From Lepturacanthus savala (lineage: Eukaryota; Chordata; Actinopteri; Scombriformes; Trichiuridae): a stretch of 64,000 bases of DNA. Under the pieces are notes generated by a model that saw nothing but the letters and a program-made list of their open reading frames with translations, was not told the origin of the DNA and did no database searches. A program made the translations under genes and the position numbers. The stretch lies in contig CM060471.1 of NCBI GenBank assembly GCA_030544235.1, positions 8,334,848 to 8,398,847 on the forward strand, read 5' to 3'. Shown here in pieces: positions 37,505 through 61,886 of the stretch (positions are counted from its first letter, which is position 1; each line of letters opens with the position of its first letter).

Positions 37505-40500
37505 GCTGCTGCTGCTGCGACACATGGAAGCTGAAAAGTTATTTATAATTAATGTAAATCATATACGGAAAGATTAGAGACGGAGACAGAGACAAAGACT
37601 GGACCGTTTCCTGGTTCCGTTATTCGGCGCATCTGCGCGTCTTGGTGCCAAGTGCGCAACAACAGATGCTTCAGAAAGAGAAACAAAAAGTGTTATGAGT
37701 TTATGTAGTTAAAATACTGTAGTATTCTAAAGTATAGAAGTATTATGAGTTTAGGTAGTTTATGGAGTTACTGTGTTAAATGAAGAGTTATATTTCTGTA
37801 GTGCAAGTTATACTACAATACTATAACTCATATATAATGTAGTATGTCACTTTCATAACAGGTCATGATACTTATGTACTTATACTGTAGTACTTTAACT
37901 ACATCAATTCATATATATTTGTAATTCAGTACTTTAATAAAAACTCGTAATACTTATGTAATTACACAGTATAAGTACATACCTACTACTTGATGTCGTT
38001 AATGTACTGTAGTATTAGTACAAGTACATGAATAGTTGTTTTATATTTTCTGTGCATCCCACCATGAATTGTCCACTAGTTGTCGTAGCAACAGCACAAA
38101 GTGAAAATCTAACTGATAGTTGTTGTTTCCTGTTTCTGCTGAATATGAACCTTCCGTCAGAACTATTCAGTAACATTTCTGTGTTTTAAATAATCACTTT
38201 TAATGAAGACCAGTCTGAGTGTTTCAAAGTTTTTCCAGTGAAAACAGCTTCAACCCTGTTTAAAACTGAAACTGTCCAGAGAAAATATGAAACCATCCTA
38301 AAATGGCTGCTACTGTCACCTTGTAACCATAGTAACACTACATGGCTCTTAATGATTTTGACTCTGTGATGTTCAGCTCTTTGATAAAAACATCAGATAA
38401 AATATTAATTAATTTTAAACTGTGATGATACTGAGCTTTAAACAGGTGTTGTCTAAACTAGAGGGCAGGAGCATCGCCATGGCAACTACTGACCCCAAAA
38501 AACAGCCAACTTTAAGTAATTTGTCTTTGTGAGACATTTACGAAATTCTTATTATTCATATTATTAGTAGTAGAAGTAGTAATACTTGTTGTTTATTGGA
38601 AATATTATTAGTACTAACAATAGTAGTTTAATAGTGTTTTTACTATCATAAGTATTATTAATAGTATTATGAAAGTTATCAGTGACTCATTAAAAGGTCA
38701 TTAATAGGTTGTTAACTATTAATTGATGATTTGTTAACAGATCATTAGTGAAGCATTAATTAGTGAGAGTAGATCATTAATGACTGAATCATGATTGTGT
38801 TAGTGATCCAGTTATGATTGGTTAATGATCGTTAATGAGTGGTTAATGATTGGTTATTAAGTGGTTAATGATTGGGTATTGATTGGTTAATATTTGGTTA
38901 ATAAGAGGATATTGACTGGTTAATGAGTGGTTAATGAGTGGTTAATAATTGGTTGATGGAAACACACGTAGACCCAAACCAGCCAATCACATCTCAGGAT
39001 ACATGCCAGTCAGCCACGCCCCTTTCTTTGAGTCAGTGTGTTTACATGCAGCTTAATCCAGCTATGCTCCAAATTCAGTTCTGACATCTAATTGGACTTC
39101 TGTCTTTGTTCTAGTTTACATGCAACAGAGAAAACTGAATTACTGACAAGAACGTGTTCTCGCCATCAACACTAGGGGGCGATACGTGTTGTTTCAATAA
39201 GCTAATTTGGCTCCCTTTCCTGTTGACCTGTTACATCATCACATTATAAACAAACAAACAAAAATATTTAGCTCCTTCAGCAGAGTCAGCATGAGTCATC
39301 ATCTTTTCAAAATTGGATGTTTCTCTGAGTGTCTGCCATGTTGCTCTGGTGGGACTTCTACTGTGATTCTATTCTTCTTCTGTGACCAGCTTTCTCAGTG
39401 TTTCTATATTGTCTCGTTTAACTCTGATTAAGGCCGGAGAAAACCCAAGTCCAATCACAGTATCTGGGTGTCTTAATCGGAGAACAAACTGTGTGTGTGT
39501 GTGTGTGTGCGCAGGCTGTGCAGTGAAGGATTATGGGAACCTCACGTTTGAGGAGGTGGCCTCTGATGAACCAGTCGGGCGGGTGAAGTGTGCGCGGGCA
39601 GTGGGCGGAGCCAACCAGAAGCTGTCGGAGGCGGTGCTTAAAGTGAAGAAGGATGGACACACATCAGTGATGCTGGGAGGAGACCACAGGTACGACTGAA
39701 GAAGTACTTTGAAACACAAATAAGTACTTCAGGAAAAGTACCAGTACTCCACTGTCAAAATACAAGTAAAAGTCCTGCATGAAACATCCTACTACACAAG
39801 TACATAGATACTCTGAGGTGGACATAGTAAAATATTATAGTAAAGCACATCAGTGTTAAGTACTGCAGTATTATGAGTCCATGAAGGTAAAGTACTGCTG
39901 TTCAGATTGTGTATTTTCTGTCTTTTCAGCCTGGCAATCGGTTCTATCTACGGTCATGCGGCAGCGGTCGGGGAGCTGGGCATCGTCTGGGTCGATGCTC
40001 ACGCCGACATCAACACGCCACTGACATCGTCCACTGGGAACATCCACGGTCAGCCCATGTCCTTCCTGATGAGAGAGCTCAAGGACAAAGTCAGTTCACT
40101 AACACCATTATCCTCATTTACATCTAATGTATATATTCTCTCATTTGAAATCATTATTAACAGAGTAAAACACAAAATCTCAGACATGAAAGCAGATAAA
40201 TACAAAATAAACAGAATAAGGGGAAATTACACATCATAACTGTTTGAAACTTAAGGCGGATTTGGAAAATTTGTCATCATGATCATGTAAATTTAGCTTT
40301 TGGCAAGAAACGTGAAAAACCAATGATAAAAAAGGAATCGATCACACTTGCTCTACTTTGACTAAAACAAGTTTGATCAATAAGCTGTTTTTCATTATTT
40401 TGTCGTAATTGCACACACTAAACACTAAGAACCTCCAAGTTGTACTTTAAGTTATTTATTAACCAATACAGTGGTAATAAATCTGCATTCATTTAGAAGT

Positions 40501-42151
40501 GGTGGCCCGCCACTCATCCTACATCCTATCTGCCACTCTGTGAAATTTCTTTCTTTTCTTATTTTTTTAATTATTGACACAAATACACCAGCACCAACCA
40601 CATTTACTTTTACTTTCACTTTCAATACCTAAGTACGTTTAAAACCAGAACATTACTTTTGATATTTAAGTATAATAAATTTCATTTACTTTAAGACTTT
40701 TACTGAAGTCGTATTCTAAAAAGTGACTTTAACTTATATTTTTATTAGTATTTATTAGTATTTTTTTAGTCTTTGTAAAACAAAAGTAACAGAAAAGTAA
40801 CAGATGAAACAGGATGTGGTTGCAGAGCTCTGTATTTGTATGATGTATACGTGACATGTGATGTGTGATCTGAAAATGAGTCAGAAACAGTAAGAACAAA
40901 AAGGTTCTCATGCTGCTTCTGCACTTAGCAAACAGCTAAAGGTCACGATGACTGTGTAAAATGTAAAGTATATATCTTACAATTATTCTTATGAGTGCAT
41001 TTTTGACCTGCTCTGTGCCCTAAATTATAACCCTTGTAAAATACCTTTAATACCTTTGTTTCTGCCTAAAACTCACTTCTCATTCTCCTTCACCTGTTTC
41101 CTGTTCAAACACAAACTGCAATGTCTCTGCCAAAAAGTGACCACAGCTTGTATATTTTGCCAGACAGGGGCAGTGACTATAGGCTGCTGTGGCCTAAGCC
41201 TCTGTCCTTAGTCATTACTTTTATACATTTAATTAGTATTGAAACCAGAACTTTTACACTTTTAATTGAGTAAAACGCTTGAGTTGATACTTAACTTCTA
41301 CAGAAGTTCTTTTAAACCTTCTGGGTTTCCAGCACTGATACAGGCACCAACAACAGCAAATAAACTAACCTTCTATTAAACACACATGTTGATATTGGAC
41401 GTACTGCTGTACATAGAGCAGATGTTTCATTAAACAGGCTGGAGACATTCCTGCCAACTTGTTGGTTTTGCCTAAAGCTTTAACATTGTTTTTCTGTGCA
41501 GGAGTTTCTTAACCCTGTGAAGCCCAGAACACTTGGAGGTTGTGTGAATTCATATAGTTTACTAACAACAGGACACGCATACAGATTATATTTAGGATTC
41601 ATAGATTATTATTTCCATTGGGAAATAATTTGGCTAATTAAACTTTTTTTCTTGATTTTTGTCAATTTAATCTTGTTTTAGAGAAGATTAAATTAAAAAG
41701 TATCAGGTAAAAATAAAAAAATATATATATCAGATAAAATAAAAAAATATAAGATAAAATAAAAAAGTCATAATATAGTGTATATGAGATAAAAAATAAA
41801 GTATCAGATAAAAAGACGTCATTATTCAAAACAACATTATGATAAAGCTCAAAAATTAGATAAGTCAAAAATATGAAATAAAAAGACAACATTATCATTA
41901 TTTAAAAAAAAAACAAGATGAAATTGACCAAAATTAAGAAAAATACTTGAAATAAGCAAAATCATCTGTCAATTTAAAAAGATAATTCAAGATATTTGTA
42001 CTTAATATTTGATTTATTGTGCCAAAAACAAAATATTTTCACTTGTTAAGATTTAATTTTTTATAGTGTGATGGTGTACTTTGCATTGAGGGCCTCACAT
42101 GGTTAAAGGAACCAAATACCCTGCAGATATGGAAGCAATATCGTTGTTTGG

Positions 42152-42182
<31 letters not shown>

Positions 42183-45092
42183 CCACAATAAACTTCAGAA
42201 AGCAAACAACTTTTGCTGCCGCAGGCAAACACCAACAAGCCCCGACTCTCCTCCTCTTGCTGCAGCAGTCGCTATAGTCACTGATGTGACGTCATGGAAA
42301 TATGAAGCTGGTTCCAATTTCAGCAGCAAAAAGACTCACTGACAATCTGGTATAAATTAGTGTTTGTGGACAGAGCGAATGTTGACTTGTTTACCTGCAG
42401 CCTCGGTTCAGGTCATGGCTACAGGAACCTGTTAGAGGCTTATTTACAACCTAGAGGACAGATACAGCTGCAGCAGAAGAGAAACCAGACGGCTGACACG
42501 CGCTGTATGGAAAATTCCTTCACACGACAGATACTCGTAAATCCAAACTTGAGCTGTCTGTCCGACATCATGCCATCCTTTTTTATACAGATCCTACACG
42601 CACCGTACCTTTAAATAGGGGACATTAAATAATAAATATAATCTATAATCAATGACTGAAAGATGTTTTCTGTGGATTTTTCCAAAACATAGAAATGATA
42701 TATTTGCCGACAAGATGCCAACAAAATTGAATCGTTTCAGTCATTTTTCAAGTACAAATAACAAATAAATACATAAACAATGTTCCAGCTTCTCAGATTT
42801 GATGCTTCTTATTACATATGACAGTTAACTGATTATATGAAGGTTTACAGCTGTTCCTCCTCAGAAATAAAAGCAAACATAAGACTCACTTAAGAATTAA
42901 TCAGTAGATTATTCCATAATGAAAATAAATCATTAGTCGCAGCCCTGAAATATATCAGATCCTCTTTAAAGGTGTAATGTGTTTTTTCTGGTGACATCTA
43001 GTGGTGAAGTGGCGGTTTGCAACTGAATGAGAAATAACAAGTAGGAGACGAAAAACATGAAAGTACGTCTTCACAGAGGGAAACCTGCTCCCCATTTAGA
43101 TAAAAATATCTCAATATAAGGCCATAAAAAAAATCTTATTTTAATTGAATTATATACCAATTAAAACACCCTAATTGATATCACATTCCAATTCTGACAG
43201 GTTTGTTTGAAATATGCTGCTAAATCTGGCAAACTCCCTTTAATTTACATAAATCTATCAGATGTTATGACATTGGATGAAAGATCGAAGTTGATAGAAA
43301 CTGTAGATTTTGGCAAAACATGAAAAAATTCAGTTTTGTGTTTGTACTTTAAACTCCTGTAGGTTCCCGCTCTGCCAAGCTTCTCCTGGATCAAACCGTG
43401 TGTTTCAGCTAAAGATCTGGTCTACATCGGACTAAGAGATGTGGATCCTGGAGAGCAGTAAGTTACTCTGGACCTGTATCATCAGGGATTTAGTTTTAGA
43501 ACTTCAGCTTCACTTTCTAGAAGATTTCTAGATAAATATATTTCAGATTATATGGTACAAACAGTCTTCTGTTGATTTGCTTTTCTCGTAGTTACATCCT
43601 GAAGCTTCTGGGTGTGAAGGCCTTTTCCATGTCGGAGGTGGACCGACTGGGCATCGCCAAAGTCATGGAGGAGACATGTGACTACCTCTCTGCCAAGTAA
43701 GCCCCGCCCCCTGGCGAGTGCCGAGCTCTGTCCTGAATATTTGATATTGATCAGATTTTATCGCACATTCTTGATAAATTCATAGAATCTACAGGCAGAT
43801 TTACCATCTCCAACCATCTCTGTTGTGTGTGTATAAGGTGCCAAAAATCATGATACCTGCATTCTGTTAGTCTGAATTATCATATTTGTATGGGTGGTTC
43901 AGTGTTTAAACATGTTAACAAGCTCCAGGTGTTTCTTCATAAACCTTATTAAGCTGTAGCCTGAGCCTCAAAGGTTACACAGCATTTTTCTCCCTCTGCG
44001 CTGGTCTCCCATTTGAGATTCGACTGATTAAACAGTATCTCCTATTAGAAATAACATGGAGCATCATCAGTGTAAGCACTTCACAAAAGTTTTGTTGTGA
44101 TTTAGTGTTTCTAAAGTAAATATTTTGGAGACACTGGCGAGTTTAAAACAGAGGTCTGTTCTATTTCTCTCAGTAAAGTCTTTGTATTGGAGTCAATGAG
44201 AAGCAGAGGCAGATGTGGCAGCACTTAGAGGCTGTCCATTCAAATTCAATAAATCAGATATTTCGAGCATATTGAAAGAATCAGAACAAGTTTCTCTGCA
44301 AAGTAGGAAAAAATCATGTGTGTATGTTGTAAACTGTTGCTGGGAGGAGAGTGGAAAGAGAAAAATTTTACATCTTTTTTTGTTCTCCTACACTCTAAGC
44401 AATGAAGTCACTGAATCACCGACATTCCATCCCATAGGCTCCCATTATAAATTCAAAATTTCTACAAAAATGACCATTGAACAGTGATTGATCAAAAACT
44501 ATATTAACAAGCAAAACATGTAACAATACATTAATACACAAGATATTATGTCTACAGTATAAATGGAGTGTTGAGGTGGAGCCTCAGCTTCAGCTCATCT
44601 CATAACACAAAAACATTTAAGGAATAATTTTTTTATCACTCTAAAAGAAAACATCAAAATTCTATCAGTAACAATGATAAATGTGTTTTAACAGAGTGAA
44701 GAAGCCAATTCACCTGAGCTACGACATCGACGCCATCAACCCCACCATCACCCCGGCAACGGGGACACCTGTAGTTGGAGGCCTCACCTACAGAGAGGGC
44801 GTGTACATCACTGAACACCTATGCAAAACAGGTAGGACCCAGCACGCCAACACACTCACACTGAGCTGCTGACAGCCAAAAACAACCAGAATATTTTATT
44901 TTCTGTCTATTTTGTCGTTCCTCCGTAGGTCTCCTCTCAGGGGTGGACATGGTGGAGGTGAATCCTCTACGGGGGAAGACGGAGGAGGACATCCAGTCCA
45001 CGGTGAGCACGGCGGTGGACCTGGTGCTTGGCTGTTTCGGACGCATGCGCGAAGGAAACCACCCGACGGACTACGTACTGCCTAAGCCATGA
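37134..45092 (+). CDS. arg1: Arginase (arginase-1-like), complete, eight coding exons
   Basis: Hydrolyses L-arginine to ornithine and urea with a two-manganese centre. Exons: 37134-37268, 37381-37453, 39515-39689, 39930-40089, 43363-43457, 43592-43696, 44695-44831, 44929-45092. All have GT/AG sites and consistent phase, giving 347 residues. Residues 1-33 are Arg/His/Gln-rich with no acidic residue, like a mitochondrial presequence. The catalytic core begins at VGIVGAPFSKGQ. Metal ligands are visible: H127 in GGDHSLAIGS, D150, H152 and D154 in VDAHADINTP, D258 and D260 in SYDIDAINP. DPGEHYILK and TGLLSGVDMVEVNP match arginase-1 better than arginase-2. Oddity: residue 263 is Asn where the family usually has Asp before Pro. 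Arginase-2 is the alternative name. Confidence 0.93.
37470..37518 (+). repeat. (CTG)16 repeat in arg1 intron 2
   Basis: CTG triplets with a single CTA interruption begin about 16 bp after the 5' splice site of coding exon 2 and lie on the transcribed strand as CUG. Confidence 0.95.
37554..38809. other. arg1 intron 2, left part
   Basis: AT-rich; from 37690 to 38040 variants of TACTGTAGTATT and AAGTACATA recur without a fixed period. No exon candidate was seen. Confidence 0.5.
38810..38957 (+). repeat. Degenerate minisatellite, ~11-bp unit
   Basis: Variants of GGTTAATGAGT or GGTTAATGATT repeat about a dozen times in arg1 intron 2. Confidence 0.8.
39038..39203 (-). repeat. Dispersed repeat, copy 2 (related to 2084-2246)
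   Basis: The reverse complement of this segment aligns with 2084-2246, sharing TTCTCTGTTGCATGTAAACT and the flanking order. It lies in arg1 intron 2 upstream of exon 3 and carries a CTCF-like motif that copy 1 lacks. Confidence 0.6.
39169..39182 (+). promoter_or_regulatory. CTCF-like motif inside a dispersed repeat
   Basis: ACACTAGGGGGCGA fits most of the core consensus CCASYAGRGGGCRS. It lies within the repeat copy at 39038-39203. Binding is inferred from the motif only. Confidence 0.4.
41940..42075 (+). repeat. Fragment of CACTGCAAA-type MITE
   Basis: AAATAAGCAAAATCATCTGT and ATTTTCACTTGTTAAGATTT resemble the element at 21002 and the fragment at 31130. Confidence 0.4.
42640..42955 (-). 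repeat. Teleost dispersed repeat, GCTGCAAC family, copy 5
   Basis: On the minus strand it starts near CAGGGCTGCGACTAATGATT and reaches TCTGAGAAGCTGGAACATTG, the order seen in the other copies, with divergence and indels. Confidence 0.55.
43697..44694. other. arg1 intron 6
   Basis: AT-rich intron. A 90-codon open frame at 44215 has no recognisable domain and no matching splice sites. Nothing else seen. Confidence 0.5.
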
Positions 45093-45796
45093 TGGCCCGA
45101 CACCAGCTTCTCCAATTGCACTGATAGACACCTGAACGCCTCTCTGATCACCAACAGTGGCTAACACATTCACCTTTTATTTTAGAATTTTTTTAGACCA
45201 TGATTATTATAACTTTTATATCACATTTTGTTTACATGCTTGTTTTACTAACAAATTTAACTTTAACAGCCAGAAATCCTGCGACATGATGTCACTTAAC
45301 AAACCAAAGAAGTTTAACATTAATGTCTTAATGTTTCCGGGCTTAATATACTTTTAGCTTTTAGAACTTAACTCCGCCCCAGCTGTGATTGCACGTCCAG
45401 GTGCGTTTGATTTGTGGCTATTTTTGAGAAAAACAATACAACGTGAACCAGCATGAGTCCACAGAGACGGGTGGGAACAGTATTTGAAGCACTTTGAAGA
45501 TATATAAATGTTTGACTGAACAGATGACAACTGATGCTATGATGTGTAAGAATCTACAAGATAAATACTTAAAAAAATATATATATAAAGTCTATTTTAC
45601 TGACTTTACTGGAAATTTTGATTGTAGTACAGTTTGCCTTGTTGTCCTTAAATTGTAGATTAAATCCCAAAATAGAAATGGATGTCATGTGAAGGTCATG
45701 AAAGGTCATTAAATGACAAAATGAAAGTATGATTAATATATGTTGATCTGCGGCTGCAGGTCAGATGTCTTTGGAAATGTTTGTTTGACACAATGA

Positions 45797-45802
45797 AATA
45801 AA
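45797..45802 (+). terminator. Probable arg1 polyadenylation signal
   Basis: A canonical AATAAA 705 bp after the arg1 stop codon, followed by a TTTCTTCATGTTTCCTGTG U/GU-rich stretch. It gives a 3' UTR of about 0.7 kb. Other A-rich hexamers are absent between stop and this site except weak variants. Confidence 0.6.
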
Positions 45803-46570
45803 GACAAAGTGAAACGTTTCTTCATGTTTCCTGTGCAGATACTTTCAGTTTCCTGTGGCGGTGTTAATCACGATCTAGAGTTTTGATTAATTTAATAGCA
45901 CATTAAAACTTCTGCTCCATTAGTTGCATTTCATCCTCAGTTTAAAAGCTTTTTATTGATCCAGACTGTGGAGACCCTTTTACAGACTGAGTGTGTTTAC
46001 TCATCTGATGCAGACTTTGTCTGATCCTATAAACCTGAGCTGAGGAGATATTTAAAACCCTGTAGATTCATGACTTGTCTGTGCAGGTGTGTGTGTCTCA
46101 CGCTGCTTCAAACCGTCAAAGTCTTTTCCTTTTAGGAGTCTTTCAGAGTTTGAAGTTGTTGTCCTGTTCACTGACAGACTGTGAAAAGCTTCTACAGAAT
46201 AAACCAGGTTTACAACATTAAACCAGCAGCAAAGTGGTGTCCTCACACCGCCTGTGTGTGTGTGTGTGTTGTAATCTGAGCTCTTCTGTTCTTTGTTTTG
46301 GAGTCGATCCTGGGAGCGTGCATGTTAGTGCACGTGAGCATGCATGTTAGTCCCTCCCAGTCAACTGTACTTGTGGAACATTGAGTTTTTATCAGGAGTT
46401 TCGATGTTTTTGTTGCTTTTTTTTTTGCTTTGTCTCATTTAGTTTCTGTTCAGTTCTGCTCTATCCTGTTACTCTGTGTTTGTGATGTAATCTGTTGAAG
46501 AGCTACTTTGTTCAGTTTTTTTTTAATGTGCTCTATATATAAACGGAGTAGACGAATGGCACAAACAGCT

Positions 46571-46589
46571 CCCCCCTCCCTCCCCTCCC
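46571..46589 (-). other. Potential G-quadruplex
   Basis: The minus strand reads GGGAGGGGAGGGAGGGGGG: four G-runs of at least three with one-base loops, the pattern of a very stable quadruplex. It lies between the arg1 3' end and the p4ha1 3' end. Confidence 0.6.
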
Positions 46590-47713
46590 TTCCGTTTGAA
46601 GTATTGCGTGAGAGTGGGGCGGCGCCTGGTTTCAGCTAAACTGTTTTCAACAAACTTTCTAACATATGTTTCTAGAAATATGATCCGCTGTAACATAATC
46701 TGATCATATTTGATCACAGATTGATGTGAGCTGAGCGTGTGTGTGTGGGATCATTTTTTGGTGTTAGTGTTATTTTTGGTGTATTAGTTCCATCCTGTTG
46801 GTTTGATGGTATTAGCTTATGTTGTGCAGCTTATACAAAAACTTGACCTTCACCCTGTGTGCACACAAAGCCAGAAATATGCAGCCACATTCTTACAGTC
46901 ACGTTTATGATGCATGGATCAGCTTTATAAAGTGAATCATTGTGCAACTCAGAGCATGAGACTCATCTTCACTCCCACAGTTACACATGAATGGATCAAC
47001 ATGCATAATCAGCTGTTTCGATATCAAACGCTGCCTGATCAGAGAGAAGGAAAAGTGCAGCTGCACCGACGAGGTTCAGCAGCAGGAAGCTTCCATCTGA
47101 CTGTGTGTGTGTGTGTGTGTGTCACATGTCTACATGTCTGGATCCGATCCACCGCACACTTGGTGTTGTTGGGACCTGAAGAAATTAAATGTGTCCAGAT
47201 GGCGGCAATATAACGAATTTTATGTTTTGTTTTGTTGTTTTGTAACTTTTGAATCATGTGAGGAACAAAACTCTTTCTTCCTGGATTCCGAGGGTCCAGA
47301 TAAAGAGGCTCCGCCCATTAACGGCTGTATAGATTTTCCACCATTTTAAATTTTGTTTTTTTGTTTCTCCTCCTACAGATTGTGCAGCCATTACCAAATT
47401 TGTTTCAGAACATGACCGGGACAAGCTGGAAATGAATTGTTGGTATTAACAGGATAGTTGTGATTTTTAAACATTTAGTTGCATTTCCCAGGTCCTGTGA
47501 TGTATCTGAAGCTTAGAGACATAATTTAATCATGAAATTATTAGAGGGAGTATGGCACATTTTCATATTTTCTCTTCGCTTTATACAATTTTTAAATATG
47601 AATTATTTTGTTGTCACCACTGTGGCTCTTCTCGTTTCTTTTCTTTACTTATGATCTGCTAAATTAGTGAAACCACAGTCATGACAATTAAATAAATTGT
47701 GTAATTTCTTTCA

Positions 47714-47716
<3 letters not shown>

Positions 47717-47802
<86 letters not shown>
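47717..47802. repeat. (TA)43 microsatellite
   Basis: A pure TA array of 86 bp. Confidence 0.98.
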
Positions 47803-47806
<4 letters not shown>

Positions 47807-48725
47807 TGCACAGTATATCAAGGAAGGAAGGGCTTTTATTTTCTCTATATTTTATAAAATTTTTAAATATAAATGCTTATTTTATTGTCACAAGACTGTG
47901 GCTCCTGTCATTTAGTGCATAATAAGTATATATGCATGTGTCACACTCTCTCTTGCTGATGAAACTTTATGACACTTATTTTTAATGTAAATTTTAGTCT
48001 GATCATTTTGCCCTGATTAGGTTTTATGTTCCTTCAGTGTATAGTGGTTTTATTTTTGATTTACTCACTTTATAAATCCTAACAACAATTAAGAATAATA
48101 TACAGCTATTAACTCCCTGACATCTAATGAAATTTAGAATGATAAATATTTAATCTAGTTATACAATTAAGTACAATTAAATTATATGTTTAGTTATTTT
48201 GTATGTTGTTTCGTAAATGTTTTGTAAATAACTTGACTGACATATTTCGTAAATTGCTTGTTGAATGAAAAAACAGTTAGTTTTAAAGACATTTTTAATG
48301 ATCAGTGTTTTTAGTCTAACGGTTCCAGGAACTTTGGACCCAGACCAATTAAAATTCTGCTCTAAATCCAAACCACAGCACAAACTAGTTTTATGAATGA
48401 ACTGTTACATAAATTCAAGCAGCTGTGGCGTCCATGCTCGTCCAATAAGTGACAGCCTTCCCTGCAAGCCCCGCCCCCAGAGTTCCTGTAATTTTGGAGT
48501 CACCAACCCAGCAAGGACTTTAACCTCCATGAAGCTTGATTAGTCACTGTTTTCTCAGCAGGTGAATCACATTTAGGACAAAATAAAATCAACATTAAAC
48601 CATATCAATAACAAAGACTCCTGTCTGATCTAAAACACAATTAATATCACAAATTAGAGTAGATAAATAAATAAATAAAAAATAAATCACACAATCAGAG
48701 CAGCTGGTTAACAATAAACAAAACA

Positions 48726-48731
48726 TTTATT
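48726..48731 (-). terminator. Possible p4ha1 polyadenylation signal
   Basis: AATAAA on the minus strand about 1.1 kb past the p4ha1 stop, preceded by a run of A. It is the first canonical hexamer I noticed downstream of the stop on that strand. Weak evidence. Confidence 0.35.
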
Positions 48732-49857
48732 TTTTTGTTTGTCTGCACCGTTACAAGTCTCCAGATCTGTTTGTTTTTATATCTCTGTATTTATACAATA
48801 AATAATTGATGACATTATTGATTATTATATTTAAATTCTGTCAGCTGCAGCTGTATGTGTTGTACATGTTTGCGTGTTATAAATCACATCTGTGCGTGTT
48901 GTCGCCGTCGTTTCCACATTCACAGTGATCAAATTTTTCTAAGTGGTTTTAACGAGACGTTTGTCAAAGCCGATTTAAAAATACCTGTCATCGCGCTGTG
49001 TTCACACGTCGGCCACAAAAAAGGTCAAAAAACGTTCTGGACCTTGAATCACGCCAGCGCTGCACAGGTTCCACTGTTTGAACAAAAGAAACGTGAGTGG
49101 CGGTGCAGCGGGGAGGAAGGAGAATGTCAGTCGCGTTTATCTGATCCCTGCAGGGAGGGAATGACCTCAACGCTGAAATAGCCTCAACATACACACACAT
49201 ATAGACATATACACACACACATATATACACATACACAGAGAATACATTGGTGGACTGGAGAGGGCGTGTGCAGTCGGAGTGGATGTGGGAGGGGGGGTCA
49301 TGACAGTAGGTGGGAGTGTCTCCTCTGAGATCAGGTGACACAGTAGAGGAACATTATGAAACGATTCAGAAGTTGAGACACGTTGACTTGCTGCAACGTT
49401 TCACAGCAAATCATCTGAGAGGTTTAAATGCATTTTAGTTTAGACTGAACTCACCAGTGAGTTTTAAAGGCAGAAGGTGATAATACAGTGTGAAGAGCAG
49501 CTGCTATAAATACACTTTAAAAGTCTGATACGAGTGTGTGAAACCAGAAGCTGATCAGACTGCAACAGAAACATCGGACGGAGTGTTGGTCACTTTATAT
49601 TTGTCTAATTCTGTTTCTGTAACATGTAACAACATTCTGTAACATAATAAAGTTGTGACCTTAAAATGTAAATACTTGAAAAGTGAAAGTGTCAGAGCAG
49701 ATGTAATGGCTTTCTCTCTCTCACACACACACACACACAAGCACGCACACACACACATCTGATAAAAATAAATGTGGCATATCACACGTGCAGCCACAGA
49801 CCCAGCAGCTTGAAGGAGAAAAGGAGGAAGATGTTTGGCTGGAGGAGGAGGAGGAGG

Positions 49858-61450
<11,593 letters not shown>

Positions 61451-61460
61451 AAAGCCTGCA

Positions 61461-61461
<1 letters not shown>

Positions 61462-61506
<45 letters not shown>
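61462..61506 (-). repeat. (TG)22 tract before the p4ha1 exon 1 acceptor
   Basis: In the transcript the TG array runs directly into TCTGCAG, the acceptor in front of the start-codon exon. This shows that at least one 5' UTR exon lies upstream. Confidence 0.9.
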
Positions 61507-61508
<2 letters not shown>

Positions 61509-61639
61509 TAATTTCTACATGTAAGATTTGACGTAATCTATTTTAAACGTCATTAATGTAATTCTGTTATTGGGTAAATATCATATTTACTGTGCAAAAT
61601 GAATAATTGTTAAGTTTTTTGATAAAATGTGGATCACTG

Positions 61640-61886
61640 TTTCCGAAAACAGAAGATTCAACCTAAAATGAAAAAAACATTTTTTTTGTCCAGACCAACA
61701 GTCCACAACCCAAAGATCATCAGTTTACTATTATAGACGACTAAAGAAACTAGAAAATAATCAGATTTGAGAAACTGGAACCAGTGAAACTGGACATTTT
61801 CTTTTTAAAAATGACTCAATGGAAAAATCAATTAACAAAATAGTTGGCAACTAATTGATTAATCGACTAATTATTGCAGCTCTTTA
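61640..61886 (+). repeat. Teleost dispersed repeat, GCTGCAAC family, copy 6
   Basis: Contains GTCCAGACCAACAGTCCACA, TTGAGAAACTGGAACCAGTG and the end ACTAATTATTGCAGCTCTTT. Lies in the 5' UTR intron of p4ha1. Confidence 0.65.

Larger units (their letters stand above)
40090..43362. other. arg1 intron 4
   Basis: The largest arg1 intron (3.3 kb). It holds AGTA-rich repeat fragments (40600-40740), an AT-rich stretch of AAAATAAAAAA variants (41690-41900), a MITE fragment (41940-42075), a CA tract (42152-42178) and a dispersed repeat (42640-42955). No exon candidate. Confidence 0.5.
45830..48720. other. Intergenic gap between convergent arg1 and p4ha1
   Basis: Contains a potential G-quadruplex (46571-46589), a TG tract near 46255, a TA microsatellite at 47717 and AT-rich unique-looking DNA. 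No ORF here is supported as a gene. Confidence 0.5.

Noticed and set aside
37134..45092. Naming the arginase arg2 because of its mitochondrial-type leader
   Set aside because: Core motifs (SKGQPRGGVE, DPGEHYILK, TGLLSGVDM, CFGRMREGNH) are closer to arginase-1. Fish arg1 can be mitochondrial, so the leader alone does not decide.
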